Program-made: the position numbers and the translations under genes
Notes under the pieces: generated by a model
What the model saw: only the letters and a program-made list of their open reading frames with translations
Told to the model about the DNA's origin: nothing
Database searches by the model: none
Shown here: one piece after another, positions 8,496 through 16,202 of the stretch
How the letters are laid out: every line of letters starts with the position of its first letter
Position numbering within the stretch: the stretch's first letter is position 1
Source of the DNA: JAYVYM01 sp046593925
GTDB taxonomy: Bacteria > Actinomycetota > Actinomycetes > Mycobacteriales > SCTD01
Length of the DNA: 64,000 nt
NCBI GenBank assembly: GCA_046593925.1
Contig: JBKJQN010000084.1
Span: 49,291-113,290 of the forward strand
Direction: 5' to 3'

Positions 8496-10064
8496 TCACA
8501 GGCCGCTGTCCACCAGGTCCGGTCGGCGCAGGGCCAGGGCAGCGGCGACGTGCGCGGCGCGGGCGTTGGTCTCCGGGACGATGCACCCGGCGGCCTCGAG
8601 CGCCCCCTTCTGCCGTGAGTAGACCTGCGGGTCGCCTTCGGTGCCGAGCACGTACGTCACGACCTGCGGGCCGCCGCCCGCCATCAGCTCTGCGCAGGCC
8701 GGGCCGAGCACGCCGGCCGGGTCCTCGTGGCTGCCGTGACCGAGCACCACGTCCAAGAGGACGACCGCAACAGCGGGGTCGTCGCGCAGCCTGCGCAGCA
8801 GGTCCAGGCGCGTGCTCAGGTCGATCATCGGGTGCGGGACCCCGCGGGTGTACTCCTCGGCGCCCAGGTCGAGCAGCACGTGCGCGCCGGCCGGCGCCGG
8901 CACGGTGTGCTCCTGGCGCAGCGGCTCGTTGGAGTGCACCGGGCCGAGGTGGGCCGCCAGCACGACCTGCGCCTCGTAGCAGAGCGTGCCGCCGGAGAAC
9001 AGGCCCTGCACCGTCGTACGCCGTGGGTCGAGGCGCACACCCGATACCCGCTCGCGCAGCCCGTCCGCGAGCGCCGGCACCGTGCCGCCGGTGAGCTCGG
9101 CCGCGGCCCGCGCGCCGGCCTCGAGCGTCGGCGCCAGCTGGACACCGTCCGGTGCGGTGAGTTCGTCGAGCCCCAGGAAGACCGCGACACCGGGGGTGCC
9201 GGTGCACTCGCCAAGTACGGCCGCGGCCGATGACGGTGCCGGCGGCTTGGAGACGACCAGCACGGCGGCCGTGCCGGCGTCGGCGACCAGGGCCCGGACC
9301 GCGAGCTGGGCCATCGCCCCGCCGACGGCTTCGGACAGGTCGCGGCCGCCGACCCCGACGACCTGCGAGACGGCGACGCCCCAGCGGTCGAGCAGCGCCG
9401 ACACCTCCTGCGCGCCGGTGCCGGCGGCGGCGACGATGCCGACCGCCGCGCCCCCCGTCGCCGAGAGCCCCGTCGCCGACAGGACCTCGGCCGACAGCAC
9501 GTTGGCGAAGCCCAGTCCCGTACCGCCCAGGACGGCGGTGCCGGCGCCCGGGCCCATCACCAGCAGGCCCAGCCCGGCGGCACGCTGCTTGAGCTCGATC
9601 TCCTGCTCCAGCGGCACACCGTCGCTGAACAGCAGCACGTGCAGCCCGGCGGACAGCGCGTGGTGGGCCTCCAGGGCGGCGTACTCCCCCGGTACCGACA
9701 CGATCGCCACGTTCGCGCCGTCCAGCCGACCGGCCGCTTCGGTGACGCTGCGCGGGGCGGCCTGCGGGCCACCAGCGGCCTGCGTGCGCTCCGCGAAGGC
9801 CGCCTCCCGGCCGGCGCCGAGCGCGGCGGCCACCACGTCGTCGCTGCCCCCGCGGACCGCCAGGACCAGGTCGTTGGCCCCGAGCCCGGCGAGCTCGGAG
9901 CCGCTGAAGCCCGCGGCCGCGAGGTCCTCGAGCCCCTTCGCCGAGGCCATCACGGCACCCGCCCAGTCGACGCCCTCGAGGCCGTCCATGCTGACGGTCG
10001 CGACCATCAGCAGCAGCGAGTCCAGGTAGGTGTCGGCGTGGACGTCCACGCCGGAGGCGCTCAC
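8496..10064 (-). CDS. fdrA: FdrA-like protein (carbamoyltransferase subunit, acyl-CoA synthetase fold)
   Basis: 522-aa FdrA-family protein with a succinyl-CoA-synthetase-like fold. In E. coli FdrA works with AllG (DUF1116) and AllH (DUF2877) as oxamate carbamoyltransferase, giving carbamoyl phosphate from a ureido compound. Conserved parts include SDGVPLEQEIELK, GTGLGFANVLSAE and VGGRDLSEAVGG. The usual GPDCGTA loop reads GPGAGTA, losing the Asp and Cys, so activity may differ. GTG start overlaps the arcC stop (GTGA). An AllG homologue is at 19988-21400; AllH was not found. Substrate is unknown. Confidence 0.85.
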   Translation of the reverse strand: MSASGVDVHADTYLDSLLLMVATVSMDGLEGVDWAGAVMASAKGLEDLAAAGFSGSELAGLGANDLVLAVRGGSDDVVAAALGAGREAAFAERTQAAGGPQAAPRSVTEAAGRLDGANVAIVSVPGEYAALEAHHALSAGLHVLLFSDGVPLEQEIELKQRAAGLGLLVMGPGAGTAVLGGTGLGFANVLSAEVLSATGLSATGGAAVGIVAAAGTGAQEVSALLDRWGVAVSQVVGVGGRDLSEAVGGAMAQLAVRALVADAGTAAVLVVSKPPAPSSAAAVLGECTGTPGVAVFLGLDELTAPDGVQLAPTLEAGARAAAELTGGTVPALADGLRERVSGVRLDPRRTTVQGLFSGGTLCYEAQVVLAAHLGPVHSNEPLRQEHTVPAPAGAHVLLDLGAEEYTRGVPHPMIDLSTRLDLLRRLRDDPAVAVVLLDVVLGHGSHEDPAGVLGPACAELMAGGGPQVVTYVLGTEGDPQVYSRQKGALEAAGCIVPETNARAAHVAAALALRRPDLVDSGL

Positions 10065-11035
10065 GCGACCGCGGGCGTGACCCGGTCCGCCGCGACCTCG
10101 TCGGCCACCAGGACCGTCCCCACCCCGGGCACGCCGGCAGCCGCGTCGGCGAGCAGCTCCGGCGAGGTGATGATGGCGCGCCCGCCGCCGGCGGCCAGGA
10201 ACTGCAGGGCGGCCGTGACCTTGGGACCCATGCTGCCCGCCGGGAACTGCCCGTCGGCGAGGTAACCGCGGGCCTCGGCGGCCGACAGCAGGTGCACCGG
10301 GCGCTGCCGCGGGGTGCCGAAGTCCAGCAGTACGTGGTCGATGCCGGTGAGCAGGTACAGGTCCCGGGCGCCGAGTGCGGTCGCGAGCCCGGCCGCCGCC
10401 AGGTCCTTGTCAATGACGGCGTCCACGCCCCGGAAGCGGCCGTCCGCCCCCGCGGTCACGGCGACGCCGCCGCCGCCCGCGGCCAGCACCACGTGTCCGG
10501 CGGCGAGCAGGGTGCGGATCGCGGGCAGCTCCAGCACGCCGGTCGGCTGTGGGGAGGCCACCACCCGGCGGTAGCCGCGGCCGGCGTCCTCGGCCACCTG
10601 CCAGCCGCGCTGGACGGCCAGCTGGGCCGCCCGCTCGGCGGTGAAGAACGGGCCGATCGGCTTGGTGGGGTGAAGCAGGGCCGGGTCAGCCGGGTCGACC
10701 GTCACGTGGGTGACCAGCGCGACGGCCGCGCCGGGCCCGCAGTGCGCGTCGACGGCCCTCACCAGCACGCTGCCGAGCTGGCCCTGGGTCATCGCGCACA
10801 GTGCGTGCAGGGGCTGGCCGGGCACCAGGCACAGGCCCTCGTCCTGCTGCAGCGACAGGTTGCCCACCTGCGGGCCGTTGCCATGCACGACCGCCACCGA
10901 CCAGCCGTCGCCTGCCAGCTCGGCCAGGCAGGCCGCCATCTCGGCGGCGTTCGCCTCGATCTCGGCAGCGGTACCGCGCTGGTCGGGAGTGGTGAGGGCG
11001 TTGCCCCCCACGGCGACGACGGCGACGGGACTCAC
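10061..11035 (-). CDS. arcC: Carbamate kinase
   Basis: Interconverts carbamoyl phosphate + ADP with ATP + carbamate (then NH3 and CO2); a 324-aa amino-acid-kinase-fold protein. Motifs are VGGNAL near residue 8, HGNGPQVG, AAGGGGVAV, VIDKDLAAAGLA and MGPKV. GTG 11035 is chosen because the conserved N-terminal strand begins there; an upstream TTG would run through the operator. It is the first gene of the minus-strand operon and overlaps fdrA. With FdrA it suggests substrate-level ATP formation and ammonia release from a carbamoylated compound. The palindrome at 11071-11086 lies 36 bp upstream. Confidence 0.93.
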   Translation of the reverse strand: MSPVAVVAVGGNALTTPDQRGTAAEIEANAAEMAACLAELAGDGWSVAVVHGNGPQVGNLSLQQDEGLCLVPGQPLHALCAMTQGQLGSVLVRAVDAHCGPGAAVALVTHVTVDPADPALLHPTKPIGPFFTAERAAQLAVQRGWQVAEDAGRGYRRVVASPQPTGVLELPAIRTLLAAGHVVLAAGGGGVAVTAGADGRFRGVDAVIDKDLAAAGLATALGARDLYLLTGIDHVLLDFGTPRQRPVHLLSAAEARGYLADGQFPAGSMGPKVTAALQFLAAGGGRAIITSPELLADAAAGVPGVGTVLVADEVAADRVTPAVA

Positions 11036-11070
11036 CTGCGCCCCCGGGCGCACCGGATAGGAGACGGCAT

Positions 11071-11086
11071 GTGCACCATAGTGAAC
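11071..11086. promoter_or_regulatory. Palindromic operator, site A (arcC / 11146 gene divergent promoter)
   Basis: GTGCACCATAGTGAAC, the reverse complement of which is GTTCACTATGGTGCAC. It differs by one base from the perfect palindrome at 11835 and lies between the divergent arcC operon and the 221-aa gene. On the minus strand TATGGT (11080-11075) could be the -10 element. One of four related sites (also 11835, 14553 and 55572). Confidence 0.75.
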
Positions 11087-11145
11087 CCCGGGGCGGCTCG
11101 ATGGCAATCATCGGCTCGGCAGACGACGACAGGCAGGGAGACGAC

Positions 11146-11811
11146 ATGGGCGCGACAGCGGCCGGAGGCAACACCGCCGACGAGGTGCCGCTGCAGACCA
11201 CGGCAGCGTGGCAGCAGGGCGAGGACCGGCTGTACCAGTCGGCGATGAGCCGCCCCGACATCTACCAGCGCTCCATGGAACTGGTACGCCGCACCGTGGA
11301 GCACCTGCGCGGTCTGGGCTCCAGCACCGGGGCGCTGCTGGCGGCGGGCGCGCAGGGCGGCGGGCTCGTGACCGCCGTCGTGCAGGAGCGGCCGATGAGC
11401 ACCGCTGAGCTCGACCTCGGGCTGGTGTCGGATGCCGCTTTGGCCATGCGGCACCGCGAGGTAGCGGCCGAACAGGCTGCGCTGCGGCGGGTGCGGGCGA
11501 TCTGGGCCGCCCGCAGCCGCGGCGAGAACTGGGTCGTCCTGGAGGTGTCCGGTGAAAGCGCCGGCGACCCGTTCCTGCCCTACCACCGCCTCGAGGTCGA
11601 GGTCGGCACCGGCCGCGCGCTGCTGGTCACCGCGACGCCCGACCCCGACTTCGTCCACTGCGCGCATGCCGTCGAGGCACTGCACGTCGACCTCGACAGC
11701 GGGGCGGTGTCCGAGCCGCGTGACACCTCCGTTGCGCCGACGTCACACCCGGGCGCCACCGCCCGGGAGGAACACGCCGCGGCCGTCCGCGAGCGGCTCT
11801 CGGCCTCCTGA
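11146..11811 (+). CDS. Uncharacterized 221-aa protein
   Basis: I do not recognise the family. The 221-aa soluble protein has a helical N-terminal half (RPDIYQRSMELVRRTVEHLR) and a small alpha/beta C-terminal half (GENWVVLEVSGESAGD, YHRLEVEVGTGRALLVT). No signal peptide, membrane segment or metal motif was seen. ATG 11146 is chosen for GGGAG at 11136-11140; an earlier in-frame ATG is at 11101. It is a single-gene unit flanked by operator A upstream and operator B downstream, so it probably belongs to the same regulon as arcC-fdrA and the radical SAM gene. Candidate new pathway component. Confidence 0.75.
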   Translation: MGATAAGGNTADEVPLQTTAAWQQGEDRLYQSAMSRPDIYQRSMELVRRTVEHLRGLGSSTGALLAAGAQGGGLVTAVVQERPMSTAELDLGLVSDAALAMRHREVAAEQAALRRVRAIWAARSRGENWVVLEVSGESAGDPFLPYHRLEVEVGTGRALLVTATPDPDFVHCAHAVEALHVDLDSGAVSEPRDTSVAPTSHPGATAREEHAAAVRERLSAS

Positions 11812-11818
11812 CCCGACC

Positions 11819-11850
11819 TTGCGCGCCGCCGTCTGTTCACTATGGTGAAC
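11819..11850 (+). promoter_or_regulatory. Promoter with perfect palindromic operator, site B
   Basis: The operator GTTCACTATGGTGAAC at 11835-11850 has perfect 6-bp arms GTTCAC/GTGAAC. It covers a likely sigma-70-type promoter: -35 TTGCGC (11819-11824), 16-bp spacer, -10 TATGGT (11841-11846). This would start transcription about 45 nt before the radical SAM ATG at 11899, so a bound regulator would block the -10 box. Confidence 0.75.
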
Positions 11851-11898
11851 GGCGAGGCGCCCACCGGATGGCGCCTGTTCCGGACGAAGGGCCCGCCC

Positions 11899-13104
11899 AT
11901 GAGCCTCGCCGTGCCTCCCGCCCACCCCGCCGCCCCGACAGCACCACAGCCGTCCGCCCTCGAGGTGGCGCGCCTGCTGACCGCGCTGCAGAGCCAGGGC
12001 CTGCGGGTCGAGGTGCCGCTCGCGGCCCGCGCCGGCGGCGCCGGTCCCGCCGACGCCGGCATGCTCTACGTCGAGGGCGTGAAGACCACCGTCCCGACCG
12101 CGGCGGCGTACGTCGCGGACTCACCGTACGTACTGCGCGGCGACGACGACGGCAGCTGGGGGGTCTACTCGGCAGGGGTTCGGCTGGCGAGCGCGTCGCT
12201 CGCGCCGCGGCCGAAGTACTACGACCTGACGACCGCCGACGGCATCCCGTACTCCCAGATCGCGCTGCTGCACCTGGACTCGGTCGCCAGCACCGTCCTG
12301 CAGACCTGCGCGTACTGGGGCAACGCCGACCAGTGCACGTTCTGCGGCATCGGCGTCACGCTGGCCCAGGGCCGCACGATCGCGAGGAAGACGCCGGCGA
12401 TGCTCGCCGAGGTGGCGCTGGCCGCGAAGGAACTCGACGGCGCGGTGGACGCGACGCTGACCACCGGCAGCACCGCCACGCCGGACCGGGGCGCGATGTA
12501 CGTCGCCCGCTGCGGCGAGGCGGTCAAGCAGGCCGCCGGCCTGCCGGTGCAGGTGCAGTTCGAGCCGCCGGCCGACCTCGACGTCATCGATCGGGTCGCC
12601 GGGATGGGCATCGACTCCGTCGGCATCCACGTCGAGACCTTCGACCCGGCCGTGCTGGCCCGGGTCGCGCCGGGCAAGGCGCGCTGGGGCATCGAGGCGT
12701 ACTTCTCGGCCTGGGAGCGGGCCGTCGCGGCCTTCGGGGCAGGCCAGGTGTCGACGTACGTCATCCTCGGGATGGGCGAGGACACCAAGGTCACGGTCGA
12801 CGGCTGCAAGCGGGCCATCGACATGGGTGTCTACCCGTTCATCGTCCCGCTGCGACCGGTGCCGGGCAGCCTGATGGCCGACCTCCTGCCGCCGCCGAAG
12901 GAGGCCGTCGAGGCGGTGTACCGGCAGGTCGTGCCGTATCTCGCCCGCAAGGGGATGTCGAGCGCGAGCGTGGCGGCCGGCTGCGCGCGCTGCCAGGCGT
13001 GCTCCGGGATCGGCGCCTTCGAGCGCAGTGCCTTGGCAGACCTTGCACCGGCAGGGGGGCTCGGTGACGGACGTCCTTCCCTCCCCCTGTTCGTCGGCGC
13101 CTGA
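11899..13104 (+). CDS. Radical SAM protein, MSMEG_0568/Sll0785-like family
   Basis: 401-aa radical SAM enzyme of the family found in Nit1-type gene clusters. The cluster motif is Cys137-X8-Cys146-X2-Cys149 (CAYWGNADQCTFCGIG), unlike the usual CX3CX2C. A second cysteine set, GCARCQACSG, sits near the C-terminus and may bind an auxiliary cluster. The rest fits the partial TIM barrel (STYVILGMGEDTK, FIVPLRPVPGSLMADLLPPP). ATG 11899 lies after the promoter/operator; an in-frame GTG at 11842 lies inside the operator and is unlikely. It overlaps the GNAT gene by 41 nt. The reaction is unknown. Confidence 0.9.
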   Translation: MSLAVPPAHPAAPTAPQPSALEVARLLTALQSQGLRVEVPLAARAGGAGPADAGMLYVEGVKTTVPTAAAYVADSPYVLRGDDDGSWGVYSAGVRLASASLAPRPKYYDLTTADGIPYSQIALLHLDSVASTVLQTCAYWGNADQCTFCGIGVTLAQGRTIARKTPAMLAEVALAAKELDGAVDATLTTGSTATPDRGAMYVARCGEAVKQAAGLPVQVQFEPPADLDVIDRVAGMGIDSVGIHVETFDPAVLARVAPGKARWGIEAYFSAWERAVAAFGAGQVSTYVILGMGEDTKVTVDGCKRAIDMGVYPFIVPLRPVPGSLMADLLPPPKEAVEAVYRQVVPYLARKGMSSASVAAGCARCQACSGIGAFERSALADLAPAGGLGDGRPSLPLFVGA

Positions 13105-13564
13105 GGCCGCCTCGCTGCTGTGCCGCCCGGTCCGGGGGGCGGCCGAGCTGGCTGCGCACCACCGCATCCGGCGGGCGGTGTTCGTGACGGAGCAGGCCCT
13201 GTTCACCGACGACCGCGACGACCACGACGAGGACCCGGCGACGGTGCACCTGCTGGGGTTCGTCGACGGCCGGCCGGCCGGCACCGTCCGGCTCTACCCG
13301 CTGGGCCAAGACCCGCTGCCACACCGCACCTGGAAGGGCGACCGGCTGGCGGTGGTGCCCGCCCACCGGCGTTCGGGCATCGGCGGACCGCTGGTCCAGC
13401 TGGCCGTCAGCTCCGCCGGCAGGCTCGGCGGCTCGCAGATGCTCGCGTCGGTGCAGGCCGTCAACACCGCGTTCTTCGTCTCGCTCGGCTGGACCCCGGT
13501 CGGCGGACTGTTCGACCTGCTGGGCCTGCCGCACCAGCAGATGACGATTCCGCTGGTCCCATGA
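13064..13564 (+). CDS. GNAT acetyltransferase, MSMEG_0567/Sll0786-like family
   Basis: 166-aa GCN5-related N-acyltransferase of the nitrogen-starvation type linked to the radical SAM family above. The acetyl-CoA loop is in LAVVPAHRRSGIGGPLVQLA, and IRRAVFVTEQALF is the typical early helix. GTG 13064 is preferred, with a GGGGGG purine run 6 nt upstream; this overlaps the radical SAM 3' end, suggesting coupling. It ends 3 bp before the convergent AIR-synthase-like gene. Its acceptor is unknown; context suggests an amine from the radical SAM product. Confidence 0.85.
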   Translation: MTDVLPSPCSSAPEAASLLCRPVRGAAELAAHHRIRRAVFVTEQALFTDDRDDHDEDPATVHLLGFVDGRPAGTVRLYPLGQDPLPHRTWKGDRLAVVPAHRRSGIGGPLVQLAVSSAGRLGGSQMLASVQAVNTAFFVSLGWTPVGGLFDLLGLPHQQMTIPLVP

Positions 13565-13567
13565 CCG

Positions 13568-14515
13568 TCAGCCGTGCAGGTGCGTGACGCCCTCGACCGA
13601 CAGGTCGAACACGGTCACGGCCTCGCCACCCCGGACCAGCCGGACCAGGCCGTCGCCGGTCAGCACCCCGAGCGGCTCGGCGGTGAGCCCCCGGTCGCGG
13701 AACCCGGCCAGGCAGTCATCGACCCGGTCCGGCGGGCAGGTCAGCAGAAAGGCGAAGCAGGGGAAGCAGGCCAGCCAGTCGGCCAGCGGCACGCCGGCCG
13801 GCACTGGCAGCGCCGCCAGGTCCACGTCGACGCCGAGCCGGCCGGGCTCCAGCAGCATCGCCAGCGAGCCGACCAGCCCGGCCATGCTGACGTCTTTCGC
13901 GGCCACGGCGGCGCCGCTCCCGGCGAGCTTCGCGAGCAGCCGTACGTCGCCGGCGAGCCGGTCGCCGCGCTCGGCGAAGGACGGGAAGAACAGGAAGTCC
14001 TCGCGCATCCGGCCCTGCAGGCAGCAGCCCAGCACCAGCACCTGACCGGGCGCGGCGTGCGTCGCCGACAGCACCCGCTGCGCGCGGCCGACGCCGAACG
14101 CCGACAGCGCAGGCGGCCCGTCGCTGCGCGTCAGGTGCCCGCCGACGACGGGCACGTCGTACAGCCGGGACGCCCAGTGCATGCCGCGCAGGACCTCCCG
14201 CGCGACGTCCGGCCGCCCGACGACGGTGTCGAGCAGGGCTACCGGCACCGCACCCATCGCGGCGAGGTCGTTGACATTGGCCAGCACCGCGGCGATCCCG
14301 GCGCCGTACGGGTCATGCTGGACGAACGCCGGCAGGATCGCCTCCCCCCCGACGACGACCGAGCCCTCGCCGGCCGGCAGCACGGCGCCGTCGTCGCCCG
14401 GACCGGCGTACCAGTCGCCGCCGCCGAAGACCTCGGCGACCAGCGCGATGTCGGCCTTCGCGCGCACCCCCGGCAGGTCGCGCAGGCCCGCCGCGAGCTC
14501 GTCCAGCTCGGTCAT
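13568..14515 (-). CDS. AIR synthase-related protein, Sll0787-like family
   Basis: 315-aa PurM/ThiL-fold ATP-binding protein of the Nit1-associated Sll0787 type. Recognisable parts are GPGDDGAVLP (the Gly-Asp-Asp metal/ATP motif), NVNDLAAMGAVPVALLDT and AAKDVSMAGLVGSLAMLLE. Members of this fold phosphorylate or activate carbonyl or amide oxygens with ATP; the substrate here is unknown. It is read convergently with the GNAT gene and divergently from the comA operon, with operator C in the shared promoter region. Confidence 0.87.
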   Translation of the reverse strand: MTELDELAAGLRDLPGVRAKADIALVAEVFGGGDWYAGPGDDGAVLPAGEGSVVVGGEAILPAFVQHDPYGAGIAAVLANVNDLAAMGAVPVALLDTVVGRPDVAREVLRGMHWASRLYDVPVVGGHLTRSDGPPALSAFGVGRAQRVLSATHAAPGQVLVLGCCLQGRMREDFLFFPSFAERGDRLAGDVRLLAKLAGSGAAVAAKDVSMAGLVGSLAMLLEPGRLGVDVDLAALPVPAGVPLADWLACFPCFAFLLTCPPDRVDDCLAGFRDRGLTAEPLGVLTGDGLVRLVRGGEAVTVFDLSVEGVTHLHG

Positions 14516-14552
14516 GACGGCCTGCCTGCCGCTGCGCGGGTCACGGCGCGGT

Positions 14553-14568
14553 GTCTACCATCGTGAAC
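14553..14568. promoter_or_regulatory. Palindromic operator, site C (AIR-synthase-like gene / comA operon)
   Basis: GTCTACCATCGTGAAC; its reverse complement GTTCACGATGGTAGAC matches the consensus GTTCACTATGGTGAAC at 13 of 16 positions. It lies in the 56-bp space between the divergent AIR-synthase-like gene and comA. TACCAT (14557-14562 region) fits a -10 box for comA, which would then have a very short leader. Confidence 0.68.
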
Positions 14569-14571
14569 GTC

Positions 14572-15339
14572 GTGCCCACCTTCCTGTCCCTGCCGACCCG
14601 CACCGCCAAGCCGCGGCGGAGCGGGATCACGCACGTCCTGGACAGCGGGCTGCCGGTCGCCGAGGTGGCCCCGCTGCTCGGCGTCTGCGGGGCGTACGTC
14701 GACGTCTGGAAGCTGGGCTGGGGCACGGCCTACCTCGACCCGGGGCTGGCCGACAAGCTCGCCGTCCTCGACGCCCACGGCGTGCTGGCCTGCGCCGGCG
14801 GCACCCTGCTGGAGGTGGCCTGGCAACAGGACGCCGTCGAGCCCTACCTGGACTGGGCGGCCGCGGTCGGCTTCCCGTGCATCGAGGTCTCCCGTGGCGT
14901 CGCCGACATGCCGCTGGCCGACAAGCTGGCGGTCGTGGAGCGGGCCGCGGAGCGCTTCATCGTGCTGGCCGAGGTCGGCGCCAAGGACCCGCTCGCCGAG
15001 GTCGGCGCGCAGGCGTGGGCGCAGGAGGCCGCCGCGGACCTAGCCGCCGGCGCGACCTGGGTGGTGACCGAAGGGCGAGAGAGCGGCACGGTCGGGCTGT
15101 TCACCGCGGACGGCGAGGTGCGCGGCGACGTCGTCGACGCCGTCGTGGCTGCTGTCGGCGTGGGCAGCACGGTCTTCGAGGCGCCCAGGAAGGAGCAGCA
15201 GGCCTGGCTGATCCGCCGGTTCGGTCCCGACGTCAACCTGGCCAACATCGCGCCGCGCGAGGCGCTGGGCCTTGAGGCGTTGCGACTCGGCCTGCGCGCC
15301 GACACCTTCGACGCCGCCGTGCGGGCCAGCCGGTCGTGA
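14572..15339 (+). CDS. comA: Phosphosulfolactate synthase (ComA/XcbB1-like)
   Basis: Adds sulfite to phosphoenolpyruvate to give (R)-phosphosulfolactate, the first committed step of coenzyme M synthesis. About 255 aa, TIM-barrel family. Diagnostic stretches are SLPTRTAKPRRSGITHVLDS near the start, YVDVWKLGWGTAYL, GFPCIEVSRGV and NLANIAPREALGLEALRLGL near the end. GTG 14572 is preferred because GTG 14551 and 14563 fall within or against operator C. It is first in a six-gene operon in which every junction overlaps by 4 nt. The family call is strong; related sulfonate pathways cannot be excluded. Confidence 0.9.
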   Translation: MPTFLSLPTRTAKPRRSGITHVLDSGLPVAEVAPLLGVCGAYVDVWKLGWGTAYLDPGLADKLAVLDAHGVLACAGGTLLEVAWQQDAVEPYLDWAAAVGFPCIEVSRGVADMPLADKLAVVERAAERFIVLAEVGAKDPLAEVGAQAWAQEAAADLAAGATWVVTEGRESGTVGLFTADGEVRGDVVDAVVAAVGVGSTVFEAPRKEQQAWLIRRFGPDVNLANIAPREALGLEALRLGLRADTFDAAVRASRS

Positions 15340-16202
15340 CCGTCCTGCCCGGGCGCTACCGCGAGGTCTCGGTCACCGACGTGGACGTGCCGCTTCTCGC
15401 CGGTCCGCTCCGCGAGCTGCTGAGCTCGCGGCCGGTGTACCGGCGCACCAGGTACATCGTCGTGCGGCACACCGGCCGGGCGGCGCTCGTCGAGGTCGAC
15501 AAGCGGCCGTCGGACGAGCTGTTCTGGGACGTCACGGACGTCCGCCTGCTGGCCGGCCCCGACGAGACCGCCTGGGTCGTCCGCCCCGACCTCGACCCGG
15601 GGGTGCCGAGCGACCTGGCCCTGGCGGCCGACGGCGTGCCGGCCCGGTGTGTGGTGCTGGAGGGGCGCTACGGCCACATCAGCTTCGTCCTCGACAGCGC
15701 CCCGCTGCGGCTGCACGTCCTGGACGTCGCCCCGCCGCACCCCGCCAAGCTGCTCGACCAGGTCCGGCGTGTCCTGGCCACCGACGAGGACCTGCCGGGC
15801 GTGCTCCCCGTCCCGCAGGTCGTGGAGCTCAGCGGGCTGGTGCCACCGGGCGCGACCGGCGACTACCTGCTGCCGTGCCGCGGCGGTGGCATGGACGTGA
15901 TCGGCACATCCGTGCACTACCTCGACGAGGTCCCGCCCCGGCAGGACTGGACGCTGCTCGGCTGCGCCCGCTCGCAGCAGATCCATACCGCGCTGTACGG
16001 CGAGCCGGTCCGGCAGGTCGACACCTGCCCGCGGGCGCTGGCCAGGTCGGTGCCGCTCGCCGCCGGCGAGGTGCTGCTCACCAAGTGCTGCCTGCTCGAG
16101 GAGCACGTCGAGGTCGACGGCTCGACCGTCGTCGTGCCGTGGGGGGCGTCCTTCGCGCACCTGCGCGAGGCGCTGTCCCTGGCCGTCGGCCGCCCGGCGT
16201 GA
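15336..16202 (+). CDS. Uncharacterized 288-aa protein in the comA operon
   Basis: I do not recognise the family. It is a soluble protein without signal or membrane segments. The conserved-looking cysteines and acids in its second half are striking: DYLLPCRGGGMD, LLGCARSQQIH, VDTCPRALA and LLTKCCLLEEHVEVDG, which could form a metal site. GTG start overlaps comA; its stop overlaps the next gene. By position it is a candidate for a step of coenzyme M synthesis not covered by the other four enzymes (for example the decarboxylation), but that is inference only. Confidence 0.8.
   Translation: MTVLPGRYREVSVTDVDVPLLAGPLRELLSSRPVYRRTRYIVVRHTGRAALVEVDKRPSDELFWDVTDVRLLAGPDETAWVVRPDLDPGVPSDLALAADGVPARCVVLEGRYGHISFVLDSAPLRLHVLDVAPPHPAKLLDQVRRVLATDEDLPGVLPVPQVVELSGLVPPGATGDYLLPCRGGGMDVIGTSVHYLDEVPPRQDWTLLGCARSQQIHTALYGEPVRQVDTCPRALARSVPLAAGEVLLTKCCLLEEHVEVDGSTVVVPWGASFAHLREALSLAVGRPA

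Noticed and set aside
9600..10413. Large minus-strand frame (8416-10413) and other long frames across fdrA/arcC
   Set aside because: They are alternative frames of fdrA and arcC without any domain signature.
15336..16202. The 288-aa protein as AllH (DUF2877), completing oxamate carbamoyltransferase
   Set aside because: I could not find the GLTPxGDD-type motif expected for that family, and its cysteine motifs do not fit.
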